From Pyxicephalus adspersus (taxonomy: Eukaryota > Chordata > Amphibia > Anura > Pyxicephalidae), in assembly GCF_032062135.1 (NCBI RefSeq), contig NC_092861.1:608424-672423 (forward strand): a DNA stretch of 64,000 nt, read 5' to 3'. Shown here one piece after another: positions 20,269-32,239 of the stretch. Numbering within the stretch: the stretch's first letter is position 1; every line of letters begins with the position of its first letter. The notes beneath the pieces were generated by a model, which searched no databases, was not told the origin of the DNA, and saw only the letters and a program-made list of their open reading frames with translations. Made by a program: the position numbers and the translations under genes.

Positions 20269-20761
20269 GTAAGAAAGGCCCTCTGTTTGTCTGTTGAGAT
20301 GATTGGGTTACATATGGTGTCTGACCTAATTATCTCCCAGACAGAGGAAAGACACTGTGTGTTCCGTATGGAAGACTTTATAAACAATGTGGTTTTACTG
20401 TCTGGAGATGAGTGGGTTACGTCCGGTGTCTGACCTAATTATCTCCCAGACAGAGGAGAGACATTGGATGGGAGTGTCCCGGATTATGTGGTTATTTCCA
20501 TTGGTCGGTGTGTCTATCGCCTAGTTCTCCATCAGGTCCAGAGGGGATATAATAATAAGTGTGGCATCAATAAAGTAATCTTTTTCACCCTCAACTTGTA
20601 GCCGTGTCTCGTGTGGTAGGGAACCACTATATTACTATAAGCTCTTGTAAGAGCTGCCCAACTATGGGGAATCACAATTCAGCTTGGGGAGTCGCGGGAG
20701 TAACTCGACAGGGCCACCCAGACTGGGGGGAAGGATGTTGCCAATGGTTGATAGCGTTACA
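20269..20761 (+). repeat. 3' LTR of the Gmr1-like element, copy 2
   Basis: This 493-bp block runs from TGTAAGAAAGG to ATAGCGTTACA and is the duplicate of 18159-18655. It is followed by the same flank (ctacacatttgttgg against ctacatatttgttgg), showing that the flank was copied with the LTR. Confidence 0.9.
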
Positions 20762-21081
20762 CTACACATTTGTTGGTGGATCTAAAGAAGATTGTACATA
20801 GGACCCAACACTTTGTCCTGACACAGAAATATGAGTTGTGTCTTGGTTCCCCTCCCTTTTAACATAACACTGTGCAAGACAGACTGCAATGTACAACAAT
20901 ATTATTTTTTTATATTTTAATTAAATTATATATTATATAATAATTTATATATTTTATTTATATTAACCTCATTGGTCCTTTTCTTTATTATAAAAAATAA
21001 AACAGCTATGAGAATTCTAAAGGATACTAAAAAGAAGATCTTAGAATCAGATGTGTAATCAAGATGTATATCTTTGTATAG

Positions 21082-21165
21082 GAGACGAGTGAGGCTGGCT
21101 GGAGAAGATGAATATCGGAGGATCTGGTTGTATAATAATCAGTGATTATTAAACTGCTGAATAAA
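21082..21165 (+). pseudogene. Last exon of a WAP paralogue, copy 2
   Basis: This is the duplicate of the exon at 18940 in unit 2. The acceptor, the Gly-Asp-Glu-stop tail (stop at 21090-21092) and AATAAA (21160-21165) are all kept. Like copy 1 it lacks any WAP-domain exon upstream. Confidence 0.7.
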
Positions 21166-21869
21166 AATAATTGGGGTCACATGAATGTGTTCTTCTCATT
21201 CTTCTTATTCAGAGGAATACTAAGTATGAAAGGATTTTTTTCCTTTGTTTTCATGGCAGTTGTATGCAATTCAGTCTTTACGATGTCCCAGGCCATCAGT
21301 GTTAAGGATTGGAGGTCCCCCAGAAAATAGACCCTTTTAGGGGTTCATATGGACAGACACGGTGTACCTTACACACAGGTTCTGAGGCTGCAATTCCTAT
21401 AGAGATTCCAAAGCTTTGCTGGCAAAGCAAATCAAACACGGCCCCCTTGTCATAGCACCTCCCAACTTGTATGGGCAGATTCACACCAGGGGCATTGTAT
21501 TTATTGCAGGTTATCAGTGAAAACACTGCAGATTGGTGTGTGTTGTACATTATGATTTATGTGCTACAATGTGACTTATGTCTGCTGAAATGAGCAGTGC
21601 CTGAGATGATCTCACGCTGCATATGGGCTGTGGACCTGGAAGGGTGCAGGTAATGGCTGTGTGCTTCCATGTTGTTTTACAGACTCCAGCCAAGTGCATT
21701 CCCCCAAAATAAAGACTGAAAATAGGGGAAAGTGTCTCTGCCCCCTATGTGTGGGGTAACACAAGCCCTGCCTTCAAAGAGTGCTGCACTGAATATAGCC
21801 CTCTGTATAACATGGGGACTATCGTGTACAGATAATGTCATAGAACATTATAAGATATTTCAGGCATAA

Positions 21870-22317
21870 TTCAGGGATGCAGACCTTCCATTTGCATGGC
21901 TCGTCCTCTATTTCTGTGCAGCACAGTGAGTTGTGATGTGCTGGTATTGCTGCTGCACACAAATGCTGTCCTCATTATAAAGACACAGAACATAAATTAT
22001 AACACGATTGCCTTGTTCCTGAATTATGAATGTGTTGCTCCCACATAGGCCAACACTGCTGGCATAAATGAGCCCCTAGAAATCTTCCATTCTAATCATT
22101 TACAAAGATAATTCTACATCCTAAAGAGAACATTACACAACAAATATCATAAACCCTCATCATTATGTATAGTGAGCGCAGCATATAACAAGTAGAGTTT
22201 TTCCCCAAGTTTTGTCATTCCCCGGGGTGTTCTGCCCCTGCCGTCACTCACCAATGTCTTTAGAAGGAGGCGACTTCTCGGTGATTCCGGCTTCACAGCC
22301 CAGGAGGAGCAAAAGGG
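21870..22317 (-). pseudogene. WAP paralogue exon 1 fragment and part of intron 1
   Basis: Bases 21875-22080 are closely similar to intron 1 of the WAP gene (12535-12740, 'ccatttgcatggctcgtcc...'). Exon 1 follows at 22317-22252 and ends in the same G|GTGAGTGACGG donor. It encodes LLLLGCEAGITEKSPPSKDI, compared with LLLLACAAVYTDKLPPCKGI in the intact gene. The initiator codon and the start of the signal peptide are lost at about 22317, and the exon-1 cysteine is Ser. It is a truncated pseudogene. Confidence 0.85.
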
Positions 22318-22605
22318 TAAATGGGAGTGTGACAGAATGTTCTCCTTCCATTACCACAGAGAAAACCACACTTGAGGCTTCTGTCTGCACAACTCTTTTA
22401 GGCAACATCTTCAGGGTTTAAATCACTCACCAAAGCTATCTATTTGTGGTTGGTACGCAAAGGTCTGCAACTGCTGGATCTGGAAGAACTTGCACAAAAA
22501 GATACCAATCACTTTGGACATGAAAGTGTGCAATGATCTTTGAGTATTTTCCTAGGAAAACCCATCCTGGTGAATAATTTACATGCTATGGCTTTGGAAG
22601 AGATA

Positions 22606-23096
22606 CAGGTAGTCCCTGAGTTAAGAACATCCAACATACGGACGACTCCTAGATACAAACTGGCTTCCCTGCTGACTTGTGTGCAGGACAGAGGCTTTAT
22701 AGAGGGGCAGTTTGTATGACTTGCAGACGAAATCTTTTGCTAAACACAGCTGAGGTTGCCGGTGATCTTAAGCAATGAGCTTTTCTGCAACATCTTGTAA
22801 CTCTTTAATGACCAAGAAAAACTCTGCAGTTGTTTCTTTTTGAATATCAAAGCACAGCTTGCTCCGGAAGTTAATCAATGTCTAGGTTCCCTAAAGGTTT
22901 TTTTGCTTTGTTTCTGATTAACTCACAGTGAGGATTTTATACAGTAACTGACATCATTCTGCCTAATAATATGTTGAGACAATCATTTGTCCTAATTGCA
23001 TTTATTAAATGAATGTACCTGTTCTGACTTACATACAAATTCAACTTAAGAACAAACCTACAGTCCCTATCTCATATTTAACCCGGGGACTTCCTG
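22606..23096. mobile_element. TA-flanked MITE, copy 1 (Tc1/mariner-type)
   Basis: It begins CAGGTAGTCCC and ends GGGGACTTCCTG, with TA directly outside both ends. The 491-bp interior has no coding capacity. A second copy in inverted orientation lies at 48990-49443. TA duplication points to the Tc1/mariner superfamily; this assignment is inferred from the ends only. Confidence 0.8.
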
Positions 23097-23149
23097 TATT
23101 TCTCCAAGGGATCACTTTTACTATGGTAATGTTTTTAAAAGGAACCTCA

Positions 23150-24017
23150 ATTATAGACAGAGACACTAATGGGCTATGAAAAGGCAACAAAGGCACAATT
23201 AATTGGCACAGGGGGTACAATGCATTCATATTTCTGCCTTCAATCCTGGCCAGTAAAATCCATCTATTATGCAAACCTCAGACCCTAGATGACCCCTAAT
23301 GCCTCATTGTGCACCAAATCCAAACAACAACCCCGTGAATGGCTGGAATACCAATAATTGCTCAATGATTTCTTCACAGACCAGATACAGAAGATCCCCA
23401 TTGACTGCAAAATGGGAAACCTTCCCTTGCCAGTTACCTGGGGCACAAAATTTGTTCCCTTATATTTTCCAAATTGGGATCCCGCACCTGGGCAGTGCTA
23501 AAGGATCCCTTTAATACCTCCAGGTAAGGGTAAAAGAAAGATGGAGGAGGATTGATCTTCATCCTCCCAAAATATGAACTGTAACATTGTATACTCCTCC
23601 TCCTCAGAGGCCATCCCAGGTTCCCGACCTAAATTATCAGTACAAATGATAAATGATGGGTACAATATTCGATTTAACATTTTCCAGGACCATTTTATTT
23701 GGATGTGGGGCACAGGCCTCTACTTGTAAGGATGCCACTATGTCAGATACTTCCACTGGTAGTAGAAAATCCCCTCCCAAGACAACTTGACATAGGAATT
23801 CCCTTACCACACCAACGGTATGGGTCACTGTTCCTCAGTCGGGGGTAAATGTCACTGGCACCACCGGGTAGGTTTTCGTGATCCCACGAATGCAGATCGT
23901 TCTGAAAGGTTTTGCTCCCTGCACTAACCTGGCTTCCCCGTTGCAGAGTCCAGAGCCAAACTGAAACCCTGAGCCGTTGTTACTGACGTTATCGGTGATA
24001 TCATATATGCAAAACAA
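23150..24017 (-). pseudogene. Gypsy-type protease fragment
   Basis: From 24017 downwards the frame reads GAKPFRTICIRGITKTYPVV and VTFTPD, then one in-frame stop, then GTVTHTVGVVREFLCQVVLG and GDFLLPVEV. The VVLGGDFLLP motif and the preceding beta-rich region resemble a gypsy-type retropepsin domain. Further down the frame is broken. No LTR was found with it, so it is an orphan fragment. Confidence 0.5.
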
Positions 24018-24019
24018 AA

Positions 24020-24880
24020 CCTATTCTCAATTTAAATTAAATAAGGAATATTGACAGAGGCTTTGTGCACTGTGTATAATAATAAACTATTTCACTTTTT
24101 TATCATTTTTTCATGAATTTGTTCCATTGCCTTGACTTGTCTATCTGTATTGGCCATGTCTTCATTGCTGCTAAGTATTTTCTGATGGTGACAACAGTGG
24201 GCAATGCTTGGGTATAGTGTGTTGAAAGGACCAACTGTAGCCCCATCTGAAGCCCATGTGACAGGGTGACCCCTCCAAGACGCTGCCAGTCCCAAGAAAG
24301 TACAGTCACGCTTACTGTCTGCCATATAACTATGTAATATAAGTCTTCATATCAAACACTAAACTCTGTTGAGCACTTCAACTACCAAAGCTTCTTTACA
24401 GGTCAATCCCGTGTCTGCCAGGCCCACCAAGTACACATAGGTCTGCAACTTACATAAATAAACTATTACTTTGGACATAAGGCCCATAATGTACACCTCC
24501 TCTAATTCTAAGGTTATTCATCTCAGGACATAATGAAAGAATCATTTGGTCCTCAGCAGGTGCTAAAATGATTGTAACATAACCTCAGGCGTCAAAAACA
24601 AATACACACCAATCCCTATGTATCATAAATTATATTATGCATATTTTATTATCATTTATATTATTATGTGTGATAGATCAAGTACAGCCAATGATTGAAA
24701 AGCTTGTAGAAACCCCAAGACAGGACGGAAGGAATGAAAATATGAATATAGATGGGGTAATGGGAAGAAAAACCAAACCAAACCAAACCAAAAAAGGTTA
24801 CCTGCCTGAGCAGAGTAATTTGCGACCGGCTGTGTGAGGAGTTCCGCGCACCACATTCCACACAGGGAGCTCAAACGGAC
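24020..24880. other. Intergenic DNA
   Basis: No gene recognised. A 19-base word 'ctgatggtgacaacagtgg' at 24182 is shared with 40439, within a longer loosely similar stretch that suggests a dispersed repeat. A short (aacca)n run lies at 24773-24790. Confidence 0.4.
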
Positions 24881-24889
24881 ACTGCCTCT

Positions 24890-25320
24890 ACCAAATCGTC
24901 CTTTAGCCGGGGCAGCAGCAGTAGTGGCAGCAGGCCGTACACATCCAAAAGTCTAGGCCTAGGTGGGGGGATTTTCTGAATGCCTGGCAAAACGAAGTGA
25001 AGGGGCATAACCATCGAGAACAGATGAAGCGCATGGTACACGATTATGTTGGCTCTTTTCTGGCTGCTGGTGGTGGTGGTGTTGACGACAGCAGTTATGA
25101 GGAGGATGCCTGTCCTGACAGTAGTGATGCCATTCATTTTTGGGTCAACAGGCTTGAAATCTGCCCGCAGTTGGCACAGTGTGCAATGAAGCTTCTTTCG
25201 AGCCCGGCATCCAGTGTTCTACCTGAAAGAACCTTCAATGCGGAACCTTCACAATTGTCGCCAGGAAATGTCAATCGCCTCACCTTTTTGCAAATGAATG
25301 AAAGATGAGTTACTAACAAC
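24890..25320 (+). pseudogene. hAT transposase C-terminal fragment
   Basis: The frame at 24997-25308 reads VNRLEICPQLAQCAMKLL, then SSPASSVLPERTFNAE and LSPGNVNRLTFLQMNER. This is the hAT C-terminal dimerisation domain (pattern P-x-L-A ... SS-x3-ER-x-F ... N-x3-L-x-F-L-x2-N). Frames upstream are disrupted and no catalytic core is visible. It is unrelated in position to the hAT copy at 42 kb. Confidence 0.8.
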
Positions 25321-26803
25321 TATCATATCCCCACTGCAGATGTCACTGATTGAGTGACACAAGGACTCACTGGCCAACCAAGATGCCTCTCAGATGCCCC
25401 TGTCAGCTGAGCCTGCCTCGGTTGAATTTTCTGCTAGTTATCGCAACATCATGCCTGTCATTGTGCCAGCTAGCAACATACTTTAGATTTCTGTTGCTTC
25501 CGGAAGGCCAACAAACTGCAGATGAAAACCCCCAGTACTGCCACAATGATAGGTAAGTTGCCTTTGCCCTATTTTTCAGCTAAGTATTGTAAGATTGAGG
25601 GTTGGCATTCATGTCATCCACTTCATGATACAAACTAGCAATATCATCTACCTTCCTACCGCTTCTGGCACCACGGACCACAGCAACACTGTCATCCAGG
25701 TCATGATGCCAGCTAACAATTATTATTATTAATAAACAGGATTTATCTAGTGTAAACAAATTATGCAGATATATAAATTAAATAAGTGTGCGTACATTAA
25801 ACAGCAATGCATTCTTCTGCTGTTTTCATGAATAAATCCTATTTGCCTGCTGTCACTTTACCTGCCATTTTCTGGAAAACCACAAGGTCTTTTGGAACTT
25901 TAATGGAAATTGCAAAATCGGTTTGCCAAAACTTTGTGGATCCATCGGAATTTTAAGGGAATTTTCACAAGACTGTCAAAGGCCTTCTCGCTCATCCACA
26001 ATCACAATGTCACAATATGTAATTGGGAATATGTAATTGGGAAAGTGTCAGGCACTCCACTCCATGCCCAAGCTCTAAGAAAATGAGTTTGGTTTAATAT
26101 CCATGATAAAACCATCTGGGTCAGGAAATGTTGGGGGGTTTTCTTACCAACTAGTACATGTTAGGAGTTTTCTACCATCCCTATTATGTAAGGTAAAAAT
26201 TCATTTTTTTTTTAGGTGCAACACCTTTTTTTTAAAAAAAAAAAATAGGGTGCAGCACTGCCTCCTATATGAATGGGAGCACAAGGACTCACAGGATACC
26301 TACCTCATGCCCGAGCCTTTTTGTGCAAAGAGAAAAATTTGTTGATAATATATAAGTGCAGTGAGATCGTCAATTTTTATCTCGTGCCTGGGTCGGGTGA
26401 CGTAGGATGAAGAACCCAGAAGAGGAGACAAGGATGGCGATGCCGGGAGCATTTGCTCTGGGACAGATGCCAGGACGGCGTGGGACTTGATGCAGGAAAC
26501 CCCCGGAGTGATCGGACTGACCTGGGGGATTGAAGTTAAGTGTATTTTTTTGAGTTTTGAGTTTAGTTCCTCTTTAAGGGTGAGGTACAGGTGCTCTATG
26601 TAAGCCAGCAGCAAGGCTGACATCGGGGTGGGGGGTCAAGGGGTACTTCTGTGATGGCCTGACTTTTGCAGTACTGAAACTTTCAAATATGGGCTGGGGG
26701 TTTAGCTGTGAATAAATCACTGGCTCATCATCTGAGTAACCCCAAAAATTCTGTCATCTATATTACTCCCAGTAGCCCAGAATTCAGAATTCACACTTCA
26801 CAG
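25321..26803. other. Intergenic DNA, no gene seen
   Basis: No coding similarity was found. A poly-T/poly-A pair at 26206-26247 ('tttttttt...aaaaaaaaaaaa') can fold back. Confidence 0.4.
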
Positions 26804-26834
26804 CCCTGATGAAGGAGCCCTGAAATGTGTTGGA
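26804..26834 (+). repeat. Hammerhead-core-like repeat motif, copy e
   Basis: Reads CCCTGATGA, AGGAGCCCT, GAAATGTGTTGG. Box 1 is the exact hammerhead CUGAUGA and the middle can pair AGG with CCT around AGC. The ACGCGT of other copies is ATGTGT here, consistent with CpG decay. Confidence 0.5.
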
Positions 26835-27033
26835 TTTATTCTTTTGGGCTTCTTTGTCTAATAGAGAGCTGGACATTGACTAGCATGTTTGTGCTTCCAT
26901 TATTTTTACCTTCCGTGGACTTTGCTGTCCCCACCAGGGAGATTTACCGTCTCTATTGGTCCTATCATGGAACCTATAATATTCTCTCTCTAAGTGTTTG
27001 TCTCTCTGTATTCCCATCTCTGATATTTCCAGC

Positions 27034-27424
27034 ATGCACTTTACCTTTCAGTCTGTAATTCTGTGTAAACTTATTATTACCCTACCCGCTGTGTGCCACA
27101 ATGATGAGGAGTGCCCAGGCACCGACCTCTGCTGCTTCAAGGACTGCAGGTGCCAGTGCGTGCCAACAATAAAAGGTAATGGTGAATGTTCTCTGGTGAA
27201 TGATAAGATGCCACATATGTATAAATATTACCACCGGGTAATATTTATCACTCCTTTTTTTATCTTGTTATAGGAAGCGATTGATGGGCTGGATGCAGAA
27301 GATTGGAGGATCCGGTTTCTTTCCATCTGTGATGCTCCACAGCAGAGACTCCTCAGCCTCGGCTATACTGAAGGTTCTGCAAATGTCTGAAGACTCCATC
27401 ATGGCAGCAAAACTGCTGAATAAA
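27034..27424 (+). pseudogene. Partial WAP gene, last two exons
   Basis: The exon ending at 27175 (donor AAAG|GTAATG) encodes the second half of a WAP domain with canonical spacing: CHNDEECPGTDLCC, then FKDCRCQCVP. After an acceptor (TTGTTATAG) the last exon at 27274 adds Ser-Asp and TGA (27282-27284), with AATAAA at 27419. The first WAP half (KPG-x-CP) is not visible, and neither candidate upstream acceptor (27033 or 27045) restores the phase-1 frame used in the intact gene. No signal-peptide exon was found. It is probably a decayed copy, though exon 1 could lie elsewhere. Confidence 0.7.
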
Positions 27425-30400
27425 CAGAATTTGGTCACATGATTGTGGGGTGTACTTCTTTTTGTTCTGGGTGCAGGATTGTTGTGAATACAAAATGTGA
27501 AAGGGTTTGGAGGTTTCTATTTGTAGCAGTTCTTATGTAATTCAGTCTTCTGGATAGTCCCAGGCCAATCATACTATGAAATGGAGAGTCTCTAAAAATT
27601 GACCTCTTGATGGGCTCATGCAGACAGACCCGGTGCCCCCCATGCAGATCATTCCATTATTACTGACTTATCTTAGCTTGTTCAGCAGTGGTCTGTGTAG
27701 AGGTGGGCATCTTGGAGGCAGAATTCTTCAGTGCTTCCATAATGGAGAACAGGGAGCAGCACAGTAATGTCATAATCAAATCCTCCTCCAAATCTGCTGG
27801 GATGAGCAGTCAGAGGCAGCAGTGCCTTAGAGGATCTCACGCTGCAGATATGTATAGTAATCTATGAAGATACAGAACAGAATTGCCAGGCAAAAGACGA
27901 TGCTAAGAATTAGAATTTCTAGATGTTTCCTATTTCACAAAATCTTCACTTCACAAGAACAATTCTCCCTAATAGAACCAGGTAGGGCAGGAGAAGGTGA
28001 ATTACCCGGCATATGGGTTATGATTACCTTCTAATCTAGCAGTCAAAAGGTCTCTGCATCCCAGGTGTCTCTTCTGTCATTGGAGCACAGGAGACACAAA
28101 ACAGGAGGTTCCAGTGATTCTCCACTGCCTCAAGGTACAGGATCTGTATACACAGACTGGGAAAACCCTCTATATACCCCGGGGAATACCTACTGGCCAA
28201 ACACACACCTCCTGCCCTGGGGTGGGGTGTTCAGGGGGAACGCTCCTTCAGGTGTGTTGTTACTGCTAGGTCCCAGGTGTGTTGGTATTGCTGGGGCCAG
28301 AGGATGTAAATATGGATTTTATTACATTTTCAAGTTTTCTGTCCCCACCATGTGGCTTCCTAATGCTGACAACAGCTGATCAGGTCCATGGAATGTCCAC
28401 CAACACAGCACCTTGTAGACCCTATCAGGGAGTTAGGTGTACAAAGCATTGTCCTAGGAGGCTGCAGTCTGAGATCTCACCACCTCCACACTTCATATTT
28501 CATCATGTAATGAGGAAATCCTAATGATATTGTACTGTATATGAGGAGCCGTATTACCCTGCACAATGCTGGAGAACCCAGAGACGTTGGGTTGGTGGCC
28601 AATACATTCATTCCATACAGTTTAATACTTTGTATCCCTGTGAGAAGAATGAACCACAAAGATGGACACAGAAGTGAATATCACTGGACAATCCAATGTG
28701 TATTGTCCTTCACCTGTGACGGGAGGCTGACAAATAAAATGTAAGCTCCTCTGCTCTGTGTGGCATTGGAGGCTCCAATCTTTTCTTCCTCTCCAGAAGA
28801 TGTAGAAGGTTTCCATATCTCCTCTGTCTGCTTATCAGCAGCCCAACCCTTACAAAGTCCAGAAGAATTAATAAATCTTATCTCTAGAAATTCGGCGAGG
28901 TATAAAATGTTCAGCTCCTTCCTCATCTTTACCGGCTGCAGGAAAAACAACTCCCAGGACCCGGGGCCACCTACCAGACACAAAGGTAAGTTAATAGAAT
29001 AAATCCTCTGGAATCAGTCCTAAGGTGTATGGAGGGCCATGGGAGGGAACACGAAGGACCATGGGGGTGAGGTCTTTTTTCTTTGGTTTCAGATACAAAA
29101 ATGATGGGGGTTAAAGTATTATTAAAGTCTACAATATCCAATCATGTAAAAAGGAATCTAATTACATCAAGACTTTTTATTCCACATGATTGGAAATCTG
29201 CAGAGCTTCTCCTCATTCACTAAACTAAGGATTATTGCCCCTACAAGGCGATAACCTATTTTACTATGTGAACAGCCTGGATTCCTTTATTCCTATATTG
29301 AGGAAAACTCTCAACATGGGAAAATAGCCCAATGTACAATTCAGATGTAGAATGGCACAAATCACGCTTCGTATGATTTAGAGTCACTCACTGCTCCAAT
29401 GATTGGGAACCACAATACAAACTGATCCCTAGATAGCACCTCACACCATGGGAACCCTCCAGAACTTTCCTGCTCAGCCCCCCGCTTGAGATTATATAGG
29501 GGCACTGGATCTCTTTACCATACCTTATGGAATTCTGTCCTCTGACTAATGGGTGGGAATCACAAACTGCCCCATTAATTCCCTCCAGAAGTGGCTGCTA
29601 TGTATAAATGTTTGGAGTACAAATCATCTTCTCGTAGAACCCTTACAGGCTGAATGTAGTATTCTAAGGAAATCATGTGAATCCCCTAAAATATCAACAC
29701 CTGGCCTGGATCGAAATTTTCAATAATCTCACAAAAAAGTTTCCTGTTACTCAGCATAAATTGTGTGATTGGATGTCCCGGCTACAACACCCCAAATAAT
29801 TGTTTCTTAACCAGGGTTCCCCCAGAGATGGCTGGGGGTTCCTTGAGCAGTTTGCACCTCTCAGGACTGACTAAGTGACACCAATGATGTTTTTGGCTAT
29901 CTGTAAGGGTGAAGTTCTTCCCAATGGCCAGCAATGTAAAAGGAATTCTACTCACTGGCCGTCACACTAATGTACTGTGATCTGTGGATATAATAATTAT
30001 AGAAAGGGGGGCCCTGAAGACCAGAAGGTTATTTCAAGTGTCTCCCGCCCCCATGTTCAAAAGACTGAGAATGGCTGCTAAATGTTCAGTGCAATGTTAG
30101 TTGATGATTCACTGGGTCAAAGTCCACGTTTTACCTAAAGCTGTGTAACTTTCCCCCTTCCGCTCCCTTATCCTCCTCACTTTATGATATGTAGGTAAAT
30201 CTCCTTAAAGCTGAATATTCTTGTATTTCCTGATTTTTTTCTAAAATCAATAAGGAAATATTGAAGGAAGTGATTTTTGACTATTTCACATACAAGAGCA
30301 GGGATGTTATACTCCCCCCTCCCCCTCATAGAACGGCACCTCGGCTGCATTCAGAACTCACGTATCTGCTGCATTCAGGGCAGCTGTGAGGGCAGAAACT

Positions 30401-30530
30401 GGCTCCTTCCCCTTCACAGCCCAGACTCTGCTCCTGTGGGCGTCATCATGCCCTCTCTCCCTATACCATGCGTTACATGAGCGAATGTTCGCACATGTGC
30501 AGTTACAACTTCCAGACGCCGAGCATGGAA
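27425..30530. other. Intergenic DNA
   Basis: Bases 27425-27660 are the downstream flank of the WAP copy and match the flanks at 19030-19240 and 21170-21390. The remaining 2.9 kb (27660-30530) shows no recognisable gene, repeat array or transposon ends. Confidence 0.45.
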
Positions 30531-30546
30531 ATCCTTTTTATCCCCC

Positions 30547-31144
30547 CAGCGGTATTCCCGAGAGTGACTCGGGAATTGGATTTTACTTGCAAAAAGCGGT
30601 AATCCCGGGTCACAATCAGGATCGCCAAAAACATAAAAAAAAAAACACTTACCTTGTTCCTTTGGCATCCCTCGGCATCCTGCTGGTCTCTGCAGGTCCT
30701 AGTGACACGTTTTCCTCCTCCGATGTTCAGCCACCAACTGCAGAGATGTTTTGCGGGGTTTCCTGATGACGTTGGTGCATGCGTCAGTGCGGGCGGAGGA
30801 GCGACAAGAAATTTAAATAATTTTGTATTAGATTTAATACAAAATAGCTGTTACGAGTCCAATACAAAGAAATCTTTAAACAATTATTTATATAACATAT
30901 ATATGTTATACATGCTACTGTACAGTTATATTACAGGTTTTAGTATTTTAATGCACCCTTGTTTTAACAGATTTTTTTTATTTAAAGTTTATTTAAAAAT
31001 GTATTAAATTTATTAAATGTTGCACATATTTCGGTGAGTTAAGCCTAAAAATGATAGACGTACAATGTAAAATAAATTTCCATGCAAAAAAGTAACACTT
31101 TTTGCATCAAAATACGCACAGAATTAGAACACCAGAGGGCTTAA
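30547..31144. mobile_element. TTAA-ended repeat, copy 1
   Basis: The left end reads AGCGGTATTCCCGAGAGTGACTCGGG and the right end ...ACACCAGAGGGCTTAA. A related copy is at 62526-63823; the two share 'tgtaaaataaattt.catg' near the right end. TTAA ends would suit the piggyBac superfamily, but no transposase is present. Confidence 0.55.
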
Positions 31145-31229
31145 AGGGCCAACACATTCACCTATCCCTTGCTGCCATTTTTTGACAACAACATCACCAT
31201 CAGGCACTTTTTGTTAGCTGTGTACACGA

Positions 31230-31605
31230 AGGAAAATGGCAGAGCTCAAGTCCAAATTCATAATAACAATGTCACTGCCTTAAATGAGCCACAAGGGCTC
31301 AGAATTGATATGATTGAGAAACAGCTGGGAAAAATTAGGGTTGACAAAGCACCAGGACCTGATGGATTACATCCACGTGTCCTCAAAGAGCTGAGCCCTT
31401 TTTTTTTTTTTTTTTTAATTTTTAGAGACTCTTTAGTCACTGGCAAGGTACTGATGGATTGGCGTAAGGCCAATGTGGTTAATATGTTCAAAAAGGGAGC
31501 AAAGTCATTACCAGGTAACTACAGACCAGTTAGTTTAGCGTCCATAGTTGGAAAGGTCCTTGAGAGATTGATAAAGATATCAGGGATATATTTATTTTCC
31601 TAGTG
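31230..31605 (+). pseudogene. CR1-like LINE reverse transcriptase fragment
   Basis: The frame contains KIRVDKAPGPDGLHPRVLKE, LVTGKVLMDWRKANVV and FKKGAKSLPGNYRPVSL, the N-terminal RT motifs of CR1/L2-type non-LTR retrotransposons. A poly-T run (about 31399-31416) interrupts the region. Only about 125 codons remain. Confidence 0.85.
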
Positions 31606-31609
31606 GGTG

Positions 31610-32200
31610 AACTTGATGGACTTTCAACATAACATTGTCTTTTTTCAACATAACCTACTATGTAACTATATAGTTGCTACTCAGACATTATAAGGTGATA
31701 CTTTTTATCGCTCAATACTTCTTACCATTCTGTTTATCATATATTTTTTACTATCAATAATACCTTACTTACTTATTGTACATAACAACTGCAAGCAACC
31801 TCCTTCAAATTTAGGTTTTATCTGCTCAATTATCCTTTTAGTTACATGCGTTACTAGTTAATATACTTTAATCATTAGAAATATAATTGGATGTCATATC
31901 ATTAATATATTAAAAAACCATTTCTTCATTGTATTATTTATTTATTTTCATTAACTACACCCTAGCCCTCCTATATATTCATATATACATTACATATCCT
32001 TCATTGATCACCAAGGATGTAGACATCTTTATACAATATCCCGTGTTAATAATACAATATCTTAAAAATATTGGTTCTTAGTATTTTTTACATGATTCAA
32101 ACTACATTACAGCAATGAAGACTGTGGCGATAGATTGGGGGACCGGTATCTGGAGAATACTGGTACTGATTAGGCCTTACATTATAACAGGCCCAAACTA
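31610..32200. other. AT-rich intergenic DNA
   Basis: Nothing recognisable. Sequence is low in GC with short T/A runs. Confidence 0.4.
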
Positions 32201-32239
32201 CCCACAGTTATGGAGTATCTCCGTCAACAAATTCAGTCC

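Larger units (their letters stand above)
17385..21643. repeat. Tandem segmental duplication, two units of about 2.1 kb
   Basis: Unit 1 is 17385-19501 and unit 2 is 19502 to about 21643. Corresponding landmarks are offset by 2117 bp at the start and 2142 bp at the end. Each unit holds the distal part of the LTR-like insert, RNase H, the Gmr1-like 3' LTR, and the last exon plus downstream flank of a WAP paralogue. The junction joins WAP flank (...gacctggaag) to mid-insert (agtctcttcagc) with 2-3 bases of shared sequence. The units differ by scattered substitutions and small indels. Confidence 0.9.

Noticed and set aside
24092..24325. A 77-codon minus-strand ORF (ASWRGHPVTWASDG).
   Set aside because: Part of the same stretch recurs near 40.4 kb as a non-coding repeat, and no family motif is present.
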